NCBI RefSeq assembly: GCF_009909185.1
Contig: NZ_JAAAMV010000012.1
Span: 242,999-306,998 of the forward strand
Direction of reading: 5' to 3'
DNA from: Paenibacillus glycinis
Lineage (GTDB): Bacteria; Bacillota; Bacilli; Paenibacillales; Paenibacillaceae
Length of the DNA stretch: 64,000 nucleotides
A program made the position numbers and the translations under genes. Numbering within the stretch: the stretch's first letter is position 1; every line of letters starts with the position of its first letter. The notes below the pieces were generated by a model, which was given only the letters and a program-made list of their open reading frames with translations, was not told where the DNA came from and searched no databases. Shown here one piece after another: positions 17,180 to 25,955 of this stretch.

Positions 17180-18948
17180 ATAGCAATAAACTCCTCTACA
17201 TTATTTAACAATTCGTGTGTGAGCAGACTCTCATCCTTCAAAATCAAATAATTTTCAATAACGAGAGCATCCAATCCTGTCGAATAGAAGCAGCGAATAG
17301 CATCCAATGGCGATGAAACTATTGGTTCATCTTTAATATTAAATGATGTATTCAAAATGGCAGGCACATTAGTAATCTTTTGAAACTGGTTTATTAATTC
17401 CCAATATCGGGGGTTCGCTTCCCGTGTTACAGTCTGAGGCCGTGCAGTTCCATCAATATGTATTGCGGAAGGTATAACGTCTCTTTTCTCCGCCAAGACA
17501 CGACGAGCCACTAACATGAAAGGCGTCTCATCTCGACTATCAAAAACCTCCTCTGCATTCTCAATTATTAAAGAAGGTGCAAATGGTCTCCAAGCCTCTC
17601 GAAACTTTACTACTGAGTTTAAAGAACTCTTCATCTCTGGACCTGAGGGATTTGCAAGAATCGAGCGAGCACCTAATGCACGCGCCCCAACCTCAGATGC
17701 TCCTTGAAACCAACCAAGAATTTTATTTTGCGCAAGTAACTTTGCCGCAACCTCAGACGGATTCTCAATGTAAGTGTACCTTACCTTGGCTAATTGAAGC
17801 GCACTTAGGACTTCATTGTTGGAATAGTTTGGCCCCCAATATGCATGAGTCATTGTAAATCTTGGGTCATAACCATTGTTTTGACTCACAATCATTGCTG
17901 CACCCAGAGCAGTTCCTGCATCGCTACTGGCCGGTTGAACAAATACACTATTAACTCCTGGTAAATCAGCGATTTCGCCATTTAGTTTGCAATTCATAGC
18001 AACTCCGCCAGCAAGACAAACATTTCGGGAATCTAATTTCTCCGTATAATCTTTAACCATATTTATAATAACTTCCTCAATAATATCTTGTGCGACATAT
18101 GCAACGTTTTTATAAAATTGAGTAATCTCTTCATTTCGCCGTCTTGGTTTACCCAATTCCGCAACGAGTAGATCGGTAAACCGAATTCCAAAGTTATGAT
18201 CGCCGTAAAAAATGTAATTCGGATCGACGTAATATCGACCATTCCGAATACATAAAACCTTTTGTAAAACCTCACGTATTCTTCTGTCCTCACATCCATA
18301 TGCAGCTAATCCCATTACCTTCCCTTCATGAGAATTGCTTAAAAAACCGAGATACTCCGTAATCGCTGCATAGAACCAACCTAATGAGTGAGGTAGCTGG
18401 TAATCATCAACTAAAGTAATTGATGCTCCCTCTCCATACCATACAGCTGTACCAATATCCTCACCCGCTCCATCAATTGTTAATATTGTCGCCTTTCTGA
18501 AGCCAGAACTGTAATAAGAACTTGCTGCGTGTGCAAGGTGATGGTCAACAAATACTATATTGGGGAATTGACTTAAACTATATCCCTCTTTTAGAAAGCC
18601 TTGTCTAATCTCCTCTATAACCTGTTCTCGATTAAATCGCGCAAGAAGCATTCTCTCATTCAACCTAGTGACATGATCTTTGTTATAATCATTATCTAAT
18701 TTCTTATAGAATTGTTGCATGTATCCCTCATATTTGTTGAGGTTCCATCCCACAGCAATATATGCTACATCAGATAAATTGATATTGGCTTTTTGCAAAC
18801 AAAAATGAGATGCTTTAAAGGGGTATTGATTCGGTGCATTTTTTATGCGCGTTAACCGTTCTTCTTCAACAAAACTCAACAGTTTTCCATTCTGTAATAG
18901 ACAGGCAGCAGAATCGTGCCCTTTCTCTGTGATACCAAGAATGTACAT
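17176..18948 (-). CDS. O-carbamoyltransferase (NodU/CmcH/TobZ family)
   Basis: 590 aa. The N-terminal Kae1-like domain has GITEKGHDSAACLL at the start, VDHHLAHAASSYYSSGF near residues 134-150 and LTIDGAGED. CLAGGVAMNCKLNGEI and the YrdC-like C-terminal part (VGARALGARSILANP; VPAILNTSFNIKDEPIV) complete the family pattern. These enzymes transfer carbamoyl from carbamoyl phosphate, via a carbamoyl adenylate, to a hydroxyl. Start 18948 has AAGGGAG upstream. It predicts a carbamate ester in the product. Confidence 0.9.
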   Translation of the reverse strand: MYILGITEKGHDSAACLLQNGKLLSFVEEERLTRIKNAPNQYPFKASHFCLQKANINLSDVAYIAVGWNLNKYEGYMQQFYKKLDNDYNKDHVTRLNERMLLARFNREQVIEEIRQGFLKEGYSLSQFPNIVFVDHHLAHAASSYYSSGFRKATILTIDGAGEDIGTAVWYGEGASITLVDDYQLPHSLGWFYAAITEYLGFLSNSHEGKVMGLAAYGCEDRRIREVLQKVLCIRNGRYYVDPNYIFYGDHNFGIRFTDLLVAELGKPRRRNEEITQFYKNVAYVAQDIIEEVIINMVKDYTEKLDSRNVCLAGGVAMNCKLNGEIADLPGVNSVFVQPASSDAGTALGAAMIVSQNNGYDPRFTMTHAYWGPNYSNNEVLSALQLAKVRYTYIENPSEVAAKLLAQNKILGWFQGASEVGARALGARSILANPSGPEMKSSLNSVVKFREAWRPFAPSLIIENAEEVFDSRDETPFMLVARRVLAEKRDVIPSAIHIDGTARPQTVTREANPRYWELINQFQKITNVPAILNTSFNIKDEPIVSSPLDAIRCFYSTGLDALVIENYLILKDESLLTHELLNNVEEFIAI

Positions 18949-18995
18949 TATTAATCTCCCTTTGGTTCTCAAATCAAAACCGTTAATATAATTTA

Positions 18996-19931
18996 CTATG
19001 GCAGAATTTTCTGAAATCTATCCAACAACAACTTACTGAGCAACTTTTCATCTTTGATTTTATGATCGCAGACTAATACCTTAACATGTTCTGGGACTTC
19101 AACAATATGGTTTTGTTCCGGATAAATCTTCAACCAGTTACACCATGGATCATGCACATAATTGTTTAATAAGCTTTCTTTTGCTTCTCCGGCTTCATAA
19201 ATATTAATTGAGTCTTTACCCGAACGTAGGATTATAATAACCTTTAGATCAACTTCTAGAGCCCATTCGGAATTATTAGGTAGTTTTTCAAAAATATTAA
19301 TACCATGTGATTTAACTTTTCGATTCAATGTTTGATCCATAATATTTATCGTAGGATTTCCACAAAATATTTTTTCCCTTTGCCAAAGAACCTTATCATT
19401 GTCAATAAAGCTAAAGTCAGCCATACTGAGAAACTCAAATGTTAGAGTAGTTTTCCCTGCCATCTTATCGCCACAAATCATTATCCCATTATCGTTATAT
19501 TTCACTGCACTTGCATGCATAGGAACAGCGCCTTGGTTTTGCATCCAACGAGAATAACAATCCAGCATAGTATATCGTACAGACAGTACCTTGGTGGAAT
19601 ATATCCTAATATTATTCGAGTTATGAATAATTAGATCACCACTTTGGTGTAAAAGGACCTTAGTATTAAGATAATTACTTTCTTTTATCCTAATTGACTG
19701 GGAGAACCCTTCTCTATATTCTGACCACTCAATCTTATCCAATTTGTATTCATCTATCGCTACAATCCGATCTTCAGGATTTGTCACAACATCAATCGAT
19801 AAATCCTCCTGACTTTCCCTCACTTCCTTAAATAAGGGGAATATTCCACTTGCTAATTCTTGCATCATCTCTTTACTGCATGACACTTTAACAACATATT
19901 TTTCAATAGCCTCGAAATACTTCGTTTCCAT
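18996..19931 (-). CDS. HPr kinase-like P-loop protein
   Basis: 311 aa. The C-terminal half carries MHASAVKYNDNGIMICGDKMAGKTTLT (His139-Ala-Ser; P-loop about 154-161) and DNDKVLW, the layout of HprK-related kinases. Such proteins occur in lasso-peptide and other modification clusters, where some phosphorylate a serine. The first 100 residues are a family-specific region of unknown role. Here it may phosphorylate a small-molecule or peptide intermediate. It has a clear ribosome site (GAGGGGA) and follows the cupin-like gene. Confidence 0.75.
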   Translation of the reverse strand: METKYFEAIEKYVVKVSCSKEMMQELASGIFPLFKEVRESQEDLSIDVVTNPEDRIVAIDEYKLDKIEWSEYREGFSQSIRIKESNYLNTKVLLHQSGDLIIHNSNNIRIYSTKVLSVRYTMLDCYSRWMQNQGAVPMHASAVKYNDNGIMICGDKMAGKTTLTFEFLSMADFSFIDNDKVLWQREKIFCGNPTINIMDQTLNRKVKSHGINIFEKLPNNSEWALEVDLKVIIILRSGKDSINIYEAGEAKESLLNNYVHDPWCNWLKIYPEQNHIVEVPEHVKVLVCDHKIKDEKLLSKLLLDRFQKILP

Positions 19932-20017
19932 TCAAAATCCCCTCAACTCTCATGAATTACCACTTCATATGAAACACGATTAAGTATAACAAGCGTGATC
20001 TACGACTAATTACAATA

Positions 20018-20740
20018 TCACATACATTCGATAAGTTTACTTAGTTTCTCATAAACTTCGTTTGGTGAGAATAAAGTGACCGGTATGGCTTCAGTTTGTA
20101 CCGGCTTCTCCTGAAGGAAGACTCGAGAATATTCTAATTCGGTTGGCCCTTGCAGCACAAAAGTCGCAGTTGTAATATCACAATCCCGAACAACCTTGTG
20201 AATATTTTCAACTGATGATACGTACCAAGATTCCTTATTTACCGTGGTTTCTAGAAGAGATTTCAAACCACTACGACCTTGACTAAGCAAATCAAAAGCT
20301 TTCTTACCTTCTGCTTTCTTGCCATCAGTCTTACGAGCATAATACTTGTAGTATCCCTCCCCATTAATGTCTTCTATATAATTAATTGAGTTAAGATTTC
20401 CAGTAATAATATATGATCCAAAGGACCATGCGTGAGAATGAATATCCTCATCCTTGTCTTTATTACCTGGCCACCAAATATGCATGCGTAATTTATATCT
20501 CTTGCTCTTAATTAACTGCATTTTGTCAAAACCGTTGCTATGTGCATATGAACTTTTTGATATACGTTCTAATTGTTGTGGATTTTCCATAATAGAACGT
20601 AAAAGCACCTTTACTTGTTCCTTATTAGCAAAAGGGAAAAAGTTCTTTCGGACTAACAAATGCGGATCTAAGGTTTCCGCCATTCGAACATCTAGCCATT
20701 TCTCTGCCTCGTCTAAATTCCGAAAAAACAAACGAATCAT
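20018..20740 (-). CDS. Cupin-like protein, possible metal-dependent dioxygenase
   Basis: 240 aa, no close family recognised. RMHIWWPGNKDKDEDIHSHA with following W-SFGSYIITG gives an H-x-H metal site on a beta strand, as in cysteine-dioxygenase-type cupins, and a later NIHKV could supply the third His. This supports a cupin fold but not a reaction. The ribosome site (AAGAAGGA) directly abuts the ATG, so the true start may be elsewhere or translation weak. It lies between the phosphopentomutase-like and HPr-kinase-like genes. Confidence 0.55.
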   Translation of the reverse strand: MIRLFFRNLDEAEKWLDVRMAETLDPHLLVRKNFFPFANKEQVKVLLRSIMENPQQLERISKSSYAHSNGFDKMQLIKSKRYKLRMHIWWPGNKDKDEDIHSHAWSFGSYIITGNLNSINYIEDINGEGYYKYYARKTDGKKAEGKKAFDLLSQGRSGLKSLLETTVNKESWYVSSVENIHKVVRDCDITTATFVLQGPTELEYSRVFLQEKPVQTEAIPVTLFSPNEVYEKLSKLIECM

Positions 20741-21069
20741 TCCTTCTTAACAATTTTTAAAGTATGATAAAAGTAATTCCTGATGCTGCATCAGCTCTTC
20801 TCAAGTCCCAATCTGTACCATTCTCTAAAACAAGTATTTAACAACAAAGTCTAAATGCAATGCACGAAATTTCCTTTTCCATTAAATAATGCAATCTTAG
20901 AATTAATAACCCAAAGAACACTTGATTCATTAGAACCAACAGCTTTAAACTCCCCTCCCATCAAAGTTACTCAGAACTCACAACTTATGAGGGAGAGGGG
21001 ACATTTGCTCCAACACACTACCACTTAACCATAATTATTAGGAACGCAATTTATTTGATTATTAAAGAC
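20741..21069. other. Intergenic stretch with an imperfect G/C-rich hairpin and a 36-codon frame
   Basis: The only sizeable gap in the upper operon. It holds CCCCTCCCAT (20952-20961) facing ATGAGGGAGAGGGG, an imperfect inverted repeat that could be an attenuator. On the minus strand a 36-aa frame runs from ATG 20961 to 20851 without a good ribosome site. Neither is secure. Confidence 0.3.
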
Positions 21070-22233
21070 TTAAAAAACACTTCCAGGCCCTTTGAAATCT
21101 AAATTCCACCATTTAGAAATTGTCTCGGCAATATCAACGTGGTTCCTATCCCCCAAAATTTGCGAGGTCGAGGATGGGCTAAATACCAAAAGTGGATTCC
21201 ACTCTCTAGTGTGTTGCCCTGAGACAACAGGATCAGTACCATGATCGCCAGTCAGAATTAAAACGTCATCCTCATTAAGTTGAGAAGTTAAACGCTCAAG
21301 CCAGCTATCGTACTTTTCGAGAGTTGCCTTCCACATTAGTGGGTCTTTCTTGTGTCCGAGCTTATCTAAATCATTTAAATTCGCCCAAATAAATCCGCTT
21401 TCTGTAGTATTCATGACCTCCAAAATACTTTGCCATATTTCCTCACTATCTCTGTAGCCATACGATGCGGTGAATCCACGATTACCGAATAGTTGACCTA
21501 CCTTACCGATAGCAACGCAATTTCTACCTGTTCGAACAATTGACTCGATAAGATTTGGCGTAGGAGGACGAAAGTTCGGTAGATCGAGGCGTTCCTTTGT
21601 TTTACTGGCTTTCTCACCATCGTAGTCAAACAACCTAGCCCCAATACGCCCAAACCTCGGGTCATCGCTTAAAACCTCTTTTGTTATTCTAACTAATTCA
21701 AACAAGCTTTCCTTTGAAATCACTTCCGAGCAACCACATAATACAAATGTTGAGATTGACTCTTCTTTGCCTACTGTTAAAGCAATAGGATACCCCGTTC
21801 GAATATGCTCTTTAATTATTGAATGGTCTAAAAGATCAATATCTGGGTACAACGCCTTATTACCTAATAGTGGCATACCAATTGCTGATTCTATCTTTCT
21901 AATAACATCTTCTGGAAGGCCAAAAGGCAAAGGGGGCTGTAAGCCTTCATTTACAATGCATCCAGCCATTTCCCAATGGGCAGCATAAGACTCACAGAAG
22001 CTGGACTGTTGTCGTGTTCTGCCTACAGAAGCGGTTGGTCGAGACACTTCAAGTCCAGGAACGTCTGAAATCAATCCTAGCCCCATTGACTGCAGGGTTG
22101 GCAAGGATATCCCACCTGTCACCTCCACAACGTGCCCAAACGAATTCGGTTCAGATTCTGAGTAAAGTTTGTAATCTGGTAAGGGACCGATACCAAACGC
22201 ATCAAACACCACTAGCAATACCCGTTTAACCAT
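21070..22233 (-). CDS. Phosphopentomutase-like (DeoB family) alkaline-phosphatase-superfamily enzyme
   Basis: 387 aa. The N-terminal metal motif is VVFDAFGIGPLPD, and the C-terminal ligands are NLNDLDKLGHKKD and TGDHGTDPVVSGQHTREWN, all as in DeoB. In Bacillus DeoB the phosphorylated Thr85 lies in DTMTGHWE; here the aligned stretch is ESYAAHWE, so Ser occupies the nucleophile position. Serine is used by other members of the superfamily, so activity is plausible but may differ. It would interconvert ribose-1- and ribose-5-phosphate or act on a sugar phosphate made in this pathway. Good ribosome site AAAGGAGA. Confidence 0.8.
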   Translation of the reverse strand: MVKRVLLVVFDAFGIGPLPDYKLYSESEPNSFGHVVEVTGGISLPTLQSMGLGLISDVPGLEVSRPTASVGRTRQQSSFCESYAAHWEMAGCIVNEGLQPPLPFGLPEDVIRKIESAIGMPLLGNKALYPDIDLLDHSIIKEHIRTGYPIALTVGKEESISTFVLCGCSEVISKESLFELVRITKEVLSDDPRFGRIGARLFDYDGEKASKTKERLDLPNFRPPTPNLIESIVRTGRNCVAIGKVGQLFGNRGFTASYGYRDSEEIWQSILEVMNTTESGFIWANLNDLDKLGHKKDPLMWKATLEKYDSWLERLTSQLNEDDVLILTGDHGTDPVVSGQHTREWNPLLVFSPSSTSQILGDRNHVDIAETISKWWNLDFKGPGSVF

Positions 22234-22363
22234 ATTTTATCAACTCTCCTTTTTGGATTATTTTTCTGTGCAAACGTTGTGGAAGAATTTAGAATTAACA
22301 TATCCACTTTGGTCCTTTTAATATGTACATGATATGCCGCTACTTCATGCAACTCCATTACTC

Positions 22364-23065
22364 TTATCGGGACTCAACGAGAGAATTTATTCGTTTTACG
22401 GTTCTAAGCATCTTGTCCACCTCAGGATATGATCGCCAGTTCCATTTATTAGGGACCCCGCATAATTCAGAAATTCGTCGGCGAAGGTATTGTGATTCGA
22501 TATCAGGAGCATCAAAAATATACTTCTCACCTGAATCACTTTGTAGGAACAAATAGGGAACCTGTCTTTTTGCTTGGCTTCCTAATACCGACAGGTCTTC
22601 GATCGCTCTGAACGAGAAAGCTGACTTGAGATGACTGAGTAATTCCCCTGCTATTCCACGTACGGGAATATAGTGAAAGTGTGCATGATCAACGCAAGCT
22701 CCACCTCCCTGACCATAGAAAAGCGATGGCTCCTCAACTTCCATTGCACCATGTTCAAACACGATAACGTCAGTATAGATTTCTCTCAGAATACCGACCA
22801 ATCTATTATGCACTGTGATAAATTCTCGTTCGAGCTCCTTATCAAGATGAGCCATAGAGATGTAATGGTCTTTGGGTAAGAGCAATACGTAACCTTCAAC
22901 AAAAGCCCCAATACCACAAATGACTGAAAAGTTCTCTGTCTCAAAAATAGTTCTCGAGAACTTCTCATTACTGGAAAGTTTACTGAATGCAACCGTTTCC
23001 CCCATATCCCGTGAAGTCATTAATGCATCACAAAAATCACAAACAATACTACATTTTACATTCAT
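22364..23065 (-). CDS. HIT-family nucleotide hydrolase/transferase
   Basis: 233 aa. The HIT motif appears as CVDHAHFHYIPV near residue 136, with the H-x-H-x-H triad. An N-terminal CDFC pair may bind a metal, and GYVLLLPKDHYISM is the usual strand before the active site. The C-terminal 80 residues are an extension beyond the normal ~140-aa HIT fold. HIT proteins hydrolyse or phosphorolyse nucleotide phosphoramidates or dinucleotides. Since the operon appears to make a phosphoramidate, action on a nucleotide P-N bond is an attractive guess. Confidence 0.8.
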   Translation of the reverse strand: MNVKCSIVCDFCDALMTSRDMGETVAFSKLSSNEKFSRTIFETENFSVICGIGAFVEGYVLLLPKDHYISMAHLDKELEREFITVHNRLVGILREIYTDVIVFEHGAMEVEEPSLFYGQGGGACVDHAHFHYIPVRGIAGELLSHLKSAFSFRAIEDLSVLGSQAKRQVPYLFLQSDSGEKYIFDAPDIESQYLRRRISELCGVPNKWNWRSYPEVDKMLRTVKRINSLVESR

Positions 23066-23160
23066 ATACCCTACCGCCCTTCAACATTAGTTATAAGATC
23101 GCTGCTTTTTTAACTATTTCCCCGCAAATCTTAGCACTGTGGACTGTTATACTTTTGAAA

Positions 23161-23907
23161 CTAAATACCTTCATACTTAGTGATAACATCTCTGTGTATG
23201 AATGTCCCGTGCGAGTGGCCTTCGCAAATTGCTTTCATTACTCCAGAATGCTCAAAATTGAATACATGTATCGGTATATTATGATCACGAGCTAATATAA
23301 TCGCAGCTTGATCAATAACCTTTAGATTCTTACTTATAACTTCATTATGATTTATGCTTACAAACTTCCTTACAGTAGTTACCAATTTCGGATCCTTATC
23401 ATATACCCCATCCACTCCGTTTTTTGCCACTAATATTGCATCACTATTGACCTCCAAGGCACGTTGAACAGATGGATAATCTGTAGTCACATAAGGTTGA
23501 CCATTACCGCCAGCAAATATAACAATATAACCTTTTTCCAGATGATGAATCGCTCTTAATTGAATATAATCTTCTGCGAGTTTACTAATTGGGATCGCAG
23601 ACATGACGCGAACCTCTCGATTTGTTTTTGACTTGATAACTCCCCGGAGCATTAAGCTGTTCATCACCGTAGCCAGCGTTCCTAAGTTATCAGCTTCTAT
23701 ACGATCAATTCCCCAGGTGGCAGCATTATAACCTCTAAAGATATTCCCCCCTCCAAGTATAATAGATACTTCTATCCCCAATTCCACTATGGAAATTATC
23801 TCATCCACAATATGCAACAGACGCACATTATCAAATCCATTTCCCCTTTCTCCACCCATGGCACCACCACTCAATTTCACTAGAACCCGTTTATATTTCA
23901 GCAACAT
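23161..23907 (-). CDS. UMP kinase-like amino-acid-kinase-family protein (PyrH-like)
   Basis: 248 aa. RVLVKLSGGAMGG at the N-terminus, ILGGGNIFRG near residue 53, and GGNGQPYVTTD followed by KNGVDGVYDKDPK near 170 are PyrH signatures. It would phosphorylate a nucleoside monophosphate, UMP in the family. The start at 23907 follows AAGGAGG closely; an upstream start adds nine residues. It is divergent enough to serve as a pathway enzyme or to act as a nucleotide-related kinase in place of the APS-kinase-like Cj1415, which I do not find here. The latter is speculative. Confidence 0.82.
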   Translation of the reverse strand: MLLKYKRVLVKLSGGAMGGERGNGFDNVRLLHIVDEIISIVELGIEVSIILGGGNIFRGYNAATWGIDRIEADNLGTLATVMNSLMLRGVIKSKTNREVRVMSAIPISKLAEDYIQLRAIHHLEKGYIVIFAGGNGQPYVTTDYPSVQRALEVNSDAILVAKNGVDGVYDKDPKLVTTVRKFVSINHNEVISKNLKVIDQAAIILARDHNIPIHVFNFEHSGVMKAICEGHSHGTFIHRDVITKYEGI

Positions 23908-24326
23908 TAAACCTCCTTCTACGATAAGGTGCACTTATATACACCAAAGGCAAACCAGTACCGGGAACATCGTCGAAGCAGCGCATCATATACGATTAGC
24001 ATCTTTCCCATTCAAAGTATGTCAAAGGATGATTGAGCCGAGAAGCCAAGGATCTATCTGTATGTTATGAATTAGTTCTTTAAGAACTTGAACTTGAAGA
24101 TGCTCGCCCCAACGAAAACACCCTCAGCGGCTAAACCAAAACATCAAATTTGTATCTGATGGGGTAGCCTCCCGACGACTGTGAAATTACCACTGCTTAC
24201 TTACCATATTAAGTTTTGTAAATTCATTCAGTAGTGGCACCTTCATTAATTAATGCACCCATTATTTCGACACAATTTTCATCTCAGCATACCTTTTGAA
24301 GTCTAAAATCAAGGTAGGGAATATAG
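23908..24326. other. Intergenic stretch in the upper operon
   Basis: About 420 bp with no convincing gene. A minus-strand TTGACA at 24025-24020 could be a -35 of an internal promoter for the UMP-kinase-like gene, but the matching -10 is weak. Confidence 0.3.
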
Positions 24327-25703
24327 TTATATTTTAATTTCAATAGGTACTACCTCATAGATACACTCATTTTTTTTGTTGAACTTATAAAACTGAATAA
24401 TAGAATGAATCTCATTTGAATCATTAATTCTTATTTGACTGATTGGAATTTCTATATTGAAACAGTACTCCGTAGAAGACTTACTTAGTTTTGACGTTGC
24501 AATTCCACCTGTTTCTAATAATTCACCTTTCTCGAAGACTAAATATAATGTCTTCCAATAATCAAATTTCATTACTACTCTCCCCCTATTTTGTTCAAAA
24601 GGAGATAACGGTATCTTCAATTGCACTAGCAAAATATTATTTTCATTAAGGAAGTATATTTCGTACGGGAATTCCTTTTCAGTTTCTCCAATCCACAAAT
24701 AACTCGTTTCTACAGGCAGGTATGTCGGAGTGAATGGAGATAATATTACAATATTCGGGTGAATCCTTTTAATATATTCATTTAATTTTGTTGAATCAGT
24801 GAATATCTCAACTGCGTTATAAGTGTAAAGCCATGGGTCTCCACTCAAACCCAAGGTATTTTTATTAAATACCTCTTTCAACAGATACCCAACAAAAGAT
24901 ACAGCATCTTGACCTTCAAATTTATCTACTAACTCGTAAAATTTGTGTATGCGAAATTTATTATCTAATGATAATTCCATGATCTCCACCAATTCATTAA
25001 GACGCAATGGTTTTTCAAAGTTTAGATAATTTTTAAATAGATGCGAGCATTTGATTAGAACAAGAGTATGAATATTAGGAATAATTAGATCTTTGGTATC
25101 TTCTGTACTACCCTTTACTGTGTTTTCAAGCATTTGCTCATAATTAATTTGCTTTTGATGAATTTCCCCCTCTTGGGCATGCCCTTTTTGAGGATTTTTG
25201 AAAATTGTAAACCAATTGTGAAGCTCTATATCTAACTGCACATTTTCTTTAGTCAATTTAGAGAACTCATGTCCAACACCCGTGAAATTATCTATATATC
25301 CCATGTTGAGTAAAATTGTATTAAGTACTGCTGAATCTATAAAAAATATATCCAGATCCAAACTAAAACGAATTGCCCTTTCGTCACCTGTATGCGCATA
25401 AGTAGTGAAACCTTTGATTGGAATGATCGGGCCTATATTATCAACAATTGACGACAATTCTCTCAAAAACGAAATTTGTGAAGAATGTGAAATATGAGCT
25501 TCTTCCTGTAACTTATTTAAATTATCAATAACATAATCGCTAAATGGATTTTTATTAATTTTTTCCGTTTTCTTAAGTATTCTGCCAGATAATCTGTGAT
25601 ATTTTACTGACTTTATTAATTTCTCCTCTTCAATCTGTATTGATGAAAGTCCCTCTTCGTTATTGAGTGCCCACTTGAGCATCTCAAATTCAATTACACT
25701 CAT
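24327..25703 (-). CDS. Nucleotidyltransferase-fold protein (NTP_transf_5-like)
   Basis: 458 aa, first gene of the operon. IPIKGFTTYAHTGDERAIRF with SLDLDIFF following (about residues 93-121) matches the LKG...R...DIDL pattern of the NTP_transf_5 family, and VQLDIELHNWF supplies the distal acidic strand. Related proteins occur in lasso-peptide and polysaccharide clusters; some transfer sugars or nucleotides, most are uncharacterised. The C-terminal 150 residues are beta-rich and unassigned. The ribosome site GGAGGATG supports the start. The divergent MATE gene starts about 250 bp away. Confidence 0.72.
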   Translation of the reverse strand: MSVIEFEMLKWALNNEEGLSSIQIEEEKLIKSVKYHRLSGRILKKTEKINKNPFSDYVIDNLNKLQEEAHISHSSQISFLRELSSIVDNIGPIIPIKGFTTYAHTGDERAIRFSLDLDIFFIDSAVLNTILLNMGYIDNFTGVGHEFSKLTKENVQLDIELHNWFTIFKNPQKGHAQEGEIHQKQINYEQMLENTVKGSTEDTKDLIIPNIHTLVLIKCSHLFKNYLNFEKPLRLNELVEIMELSLDNKFRIHKFYELVDKFEGQDAVSFVGYLLKEVFNKNTLGLSGDPWLYTYNAVEIFTDSTKLNEYIKRIHPNIVILSPFTPTYLPVETSYLWIGETEKEFPYEIYFLNENNILLVQLKIPLSPFEQNRGRVVMKFDYWKTLYLVFEKGELLETGGIATSKLSKSSTEYCFNIEIPISQIRINDSNEIHSIIQFYKFNKKNECIYEVVPIEIKI

Positions 25704-25875
25704 CTTACATCATCCTCCAATATTTATTATTGAGAACTATATACCAATTAAAGAGATATATTAAGTAAATTTATTGTAAATTTATGAATAATCCAATATA
25801 CCTATCCCTATTTTCGAGAAGTATCCCAATTAAATGAATACTTTTGCTTATTTTTTTAATACTTATTAAATTAGG

Positions 25876-25902
25876 TTGACAAAAGTTGATAATTTATATA
25901 AT
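25876..25902 (+). promoter_or_regulatory. Possible promoter of the MATE gene
   Basis: TTGACA at 25876-25881 and TATAAT at 25897-25902 both match consensus, but the spacer is only 15 bp, shorter than the optimal 17. The region is very AT-rich and lies between divergent genes. Confidence 0.35.
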
Positions 25903-25955
25903 TTCAAATAGTCGTTTATTTTTTGGAATGTTTTTGTAATGTTTTAATTCCGGAG

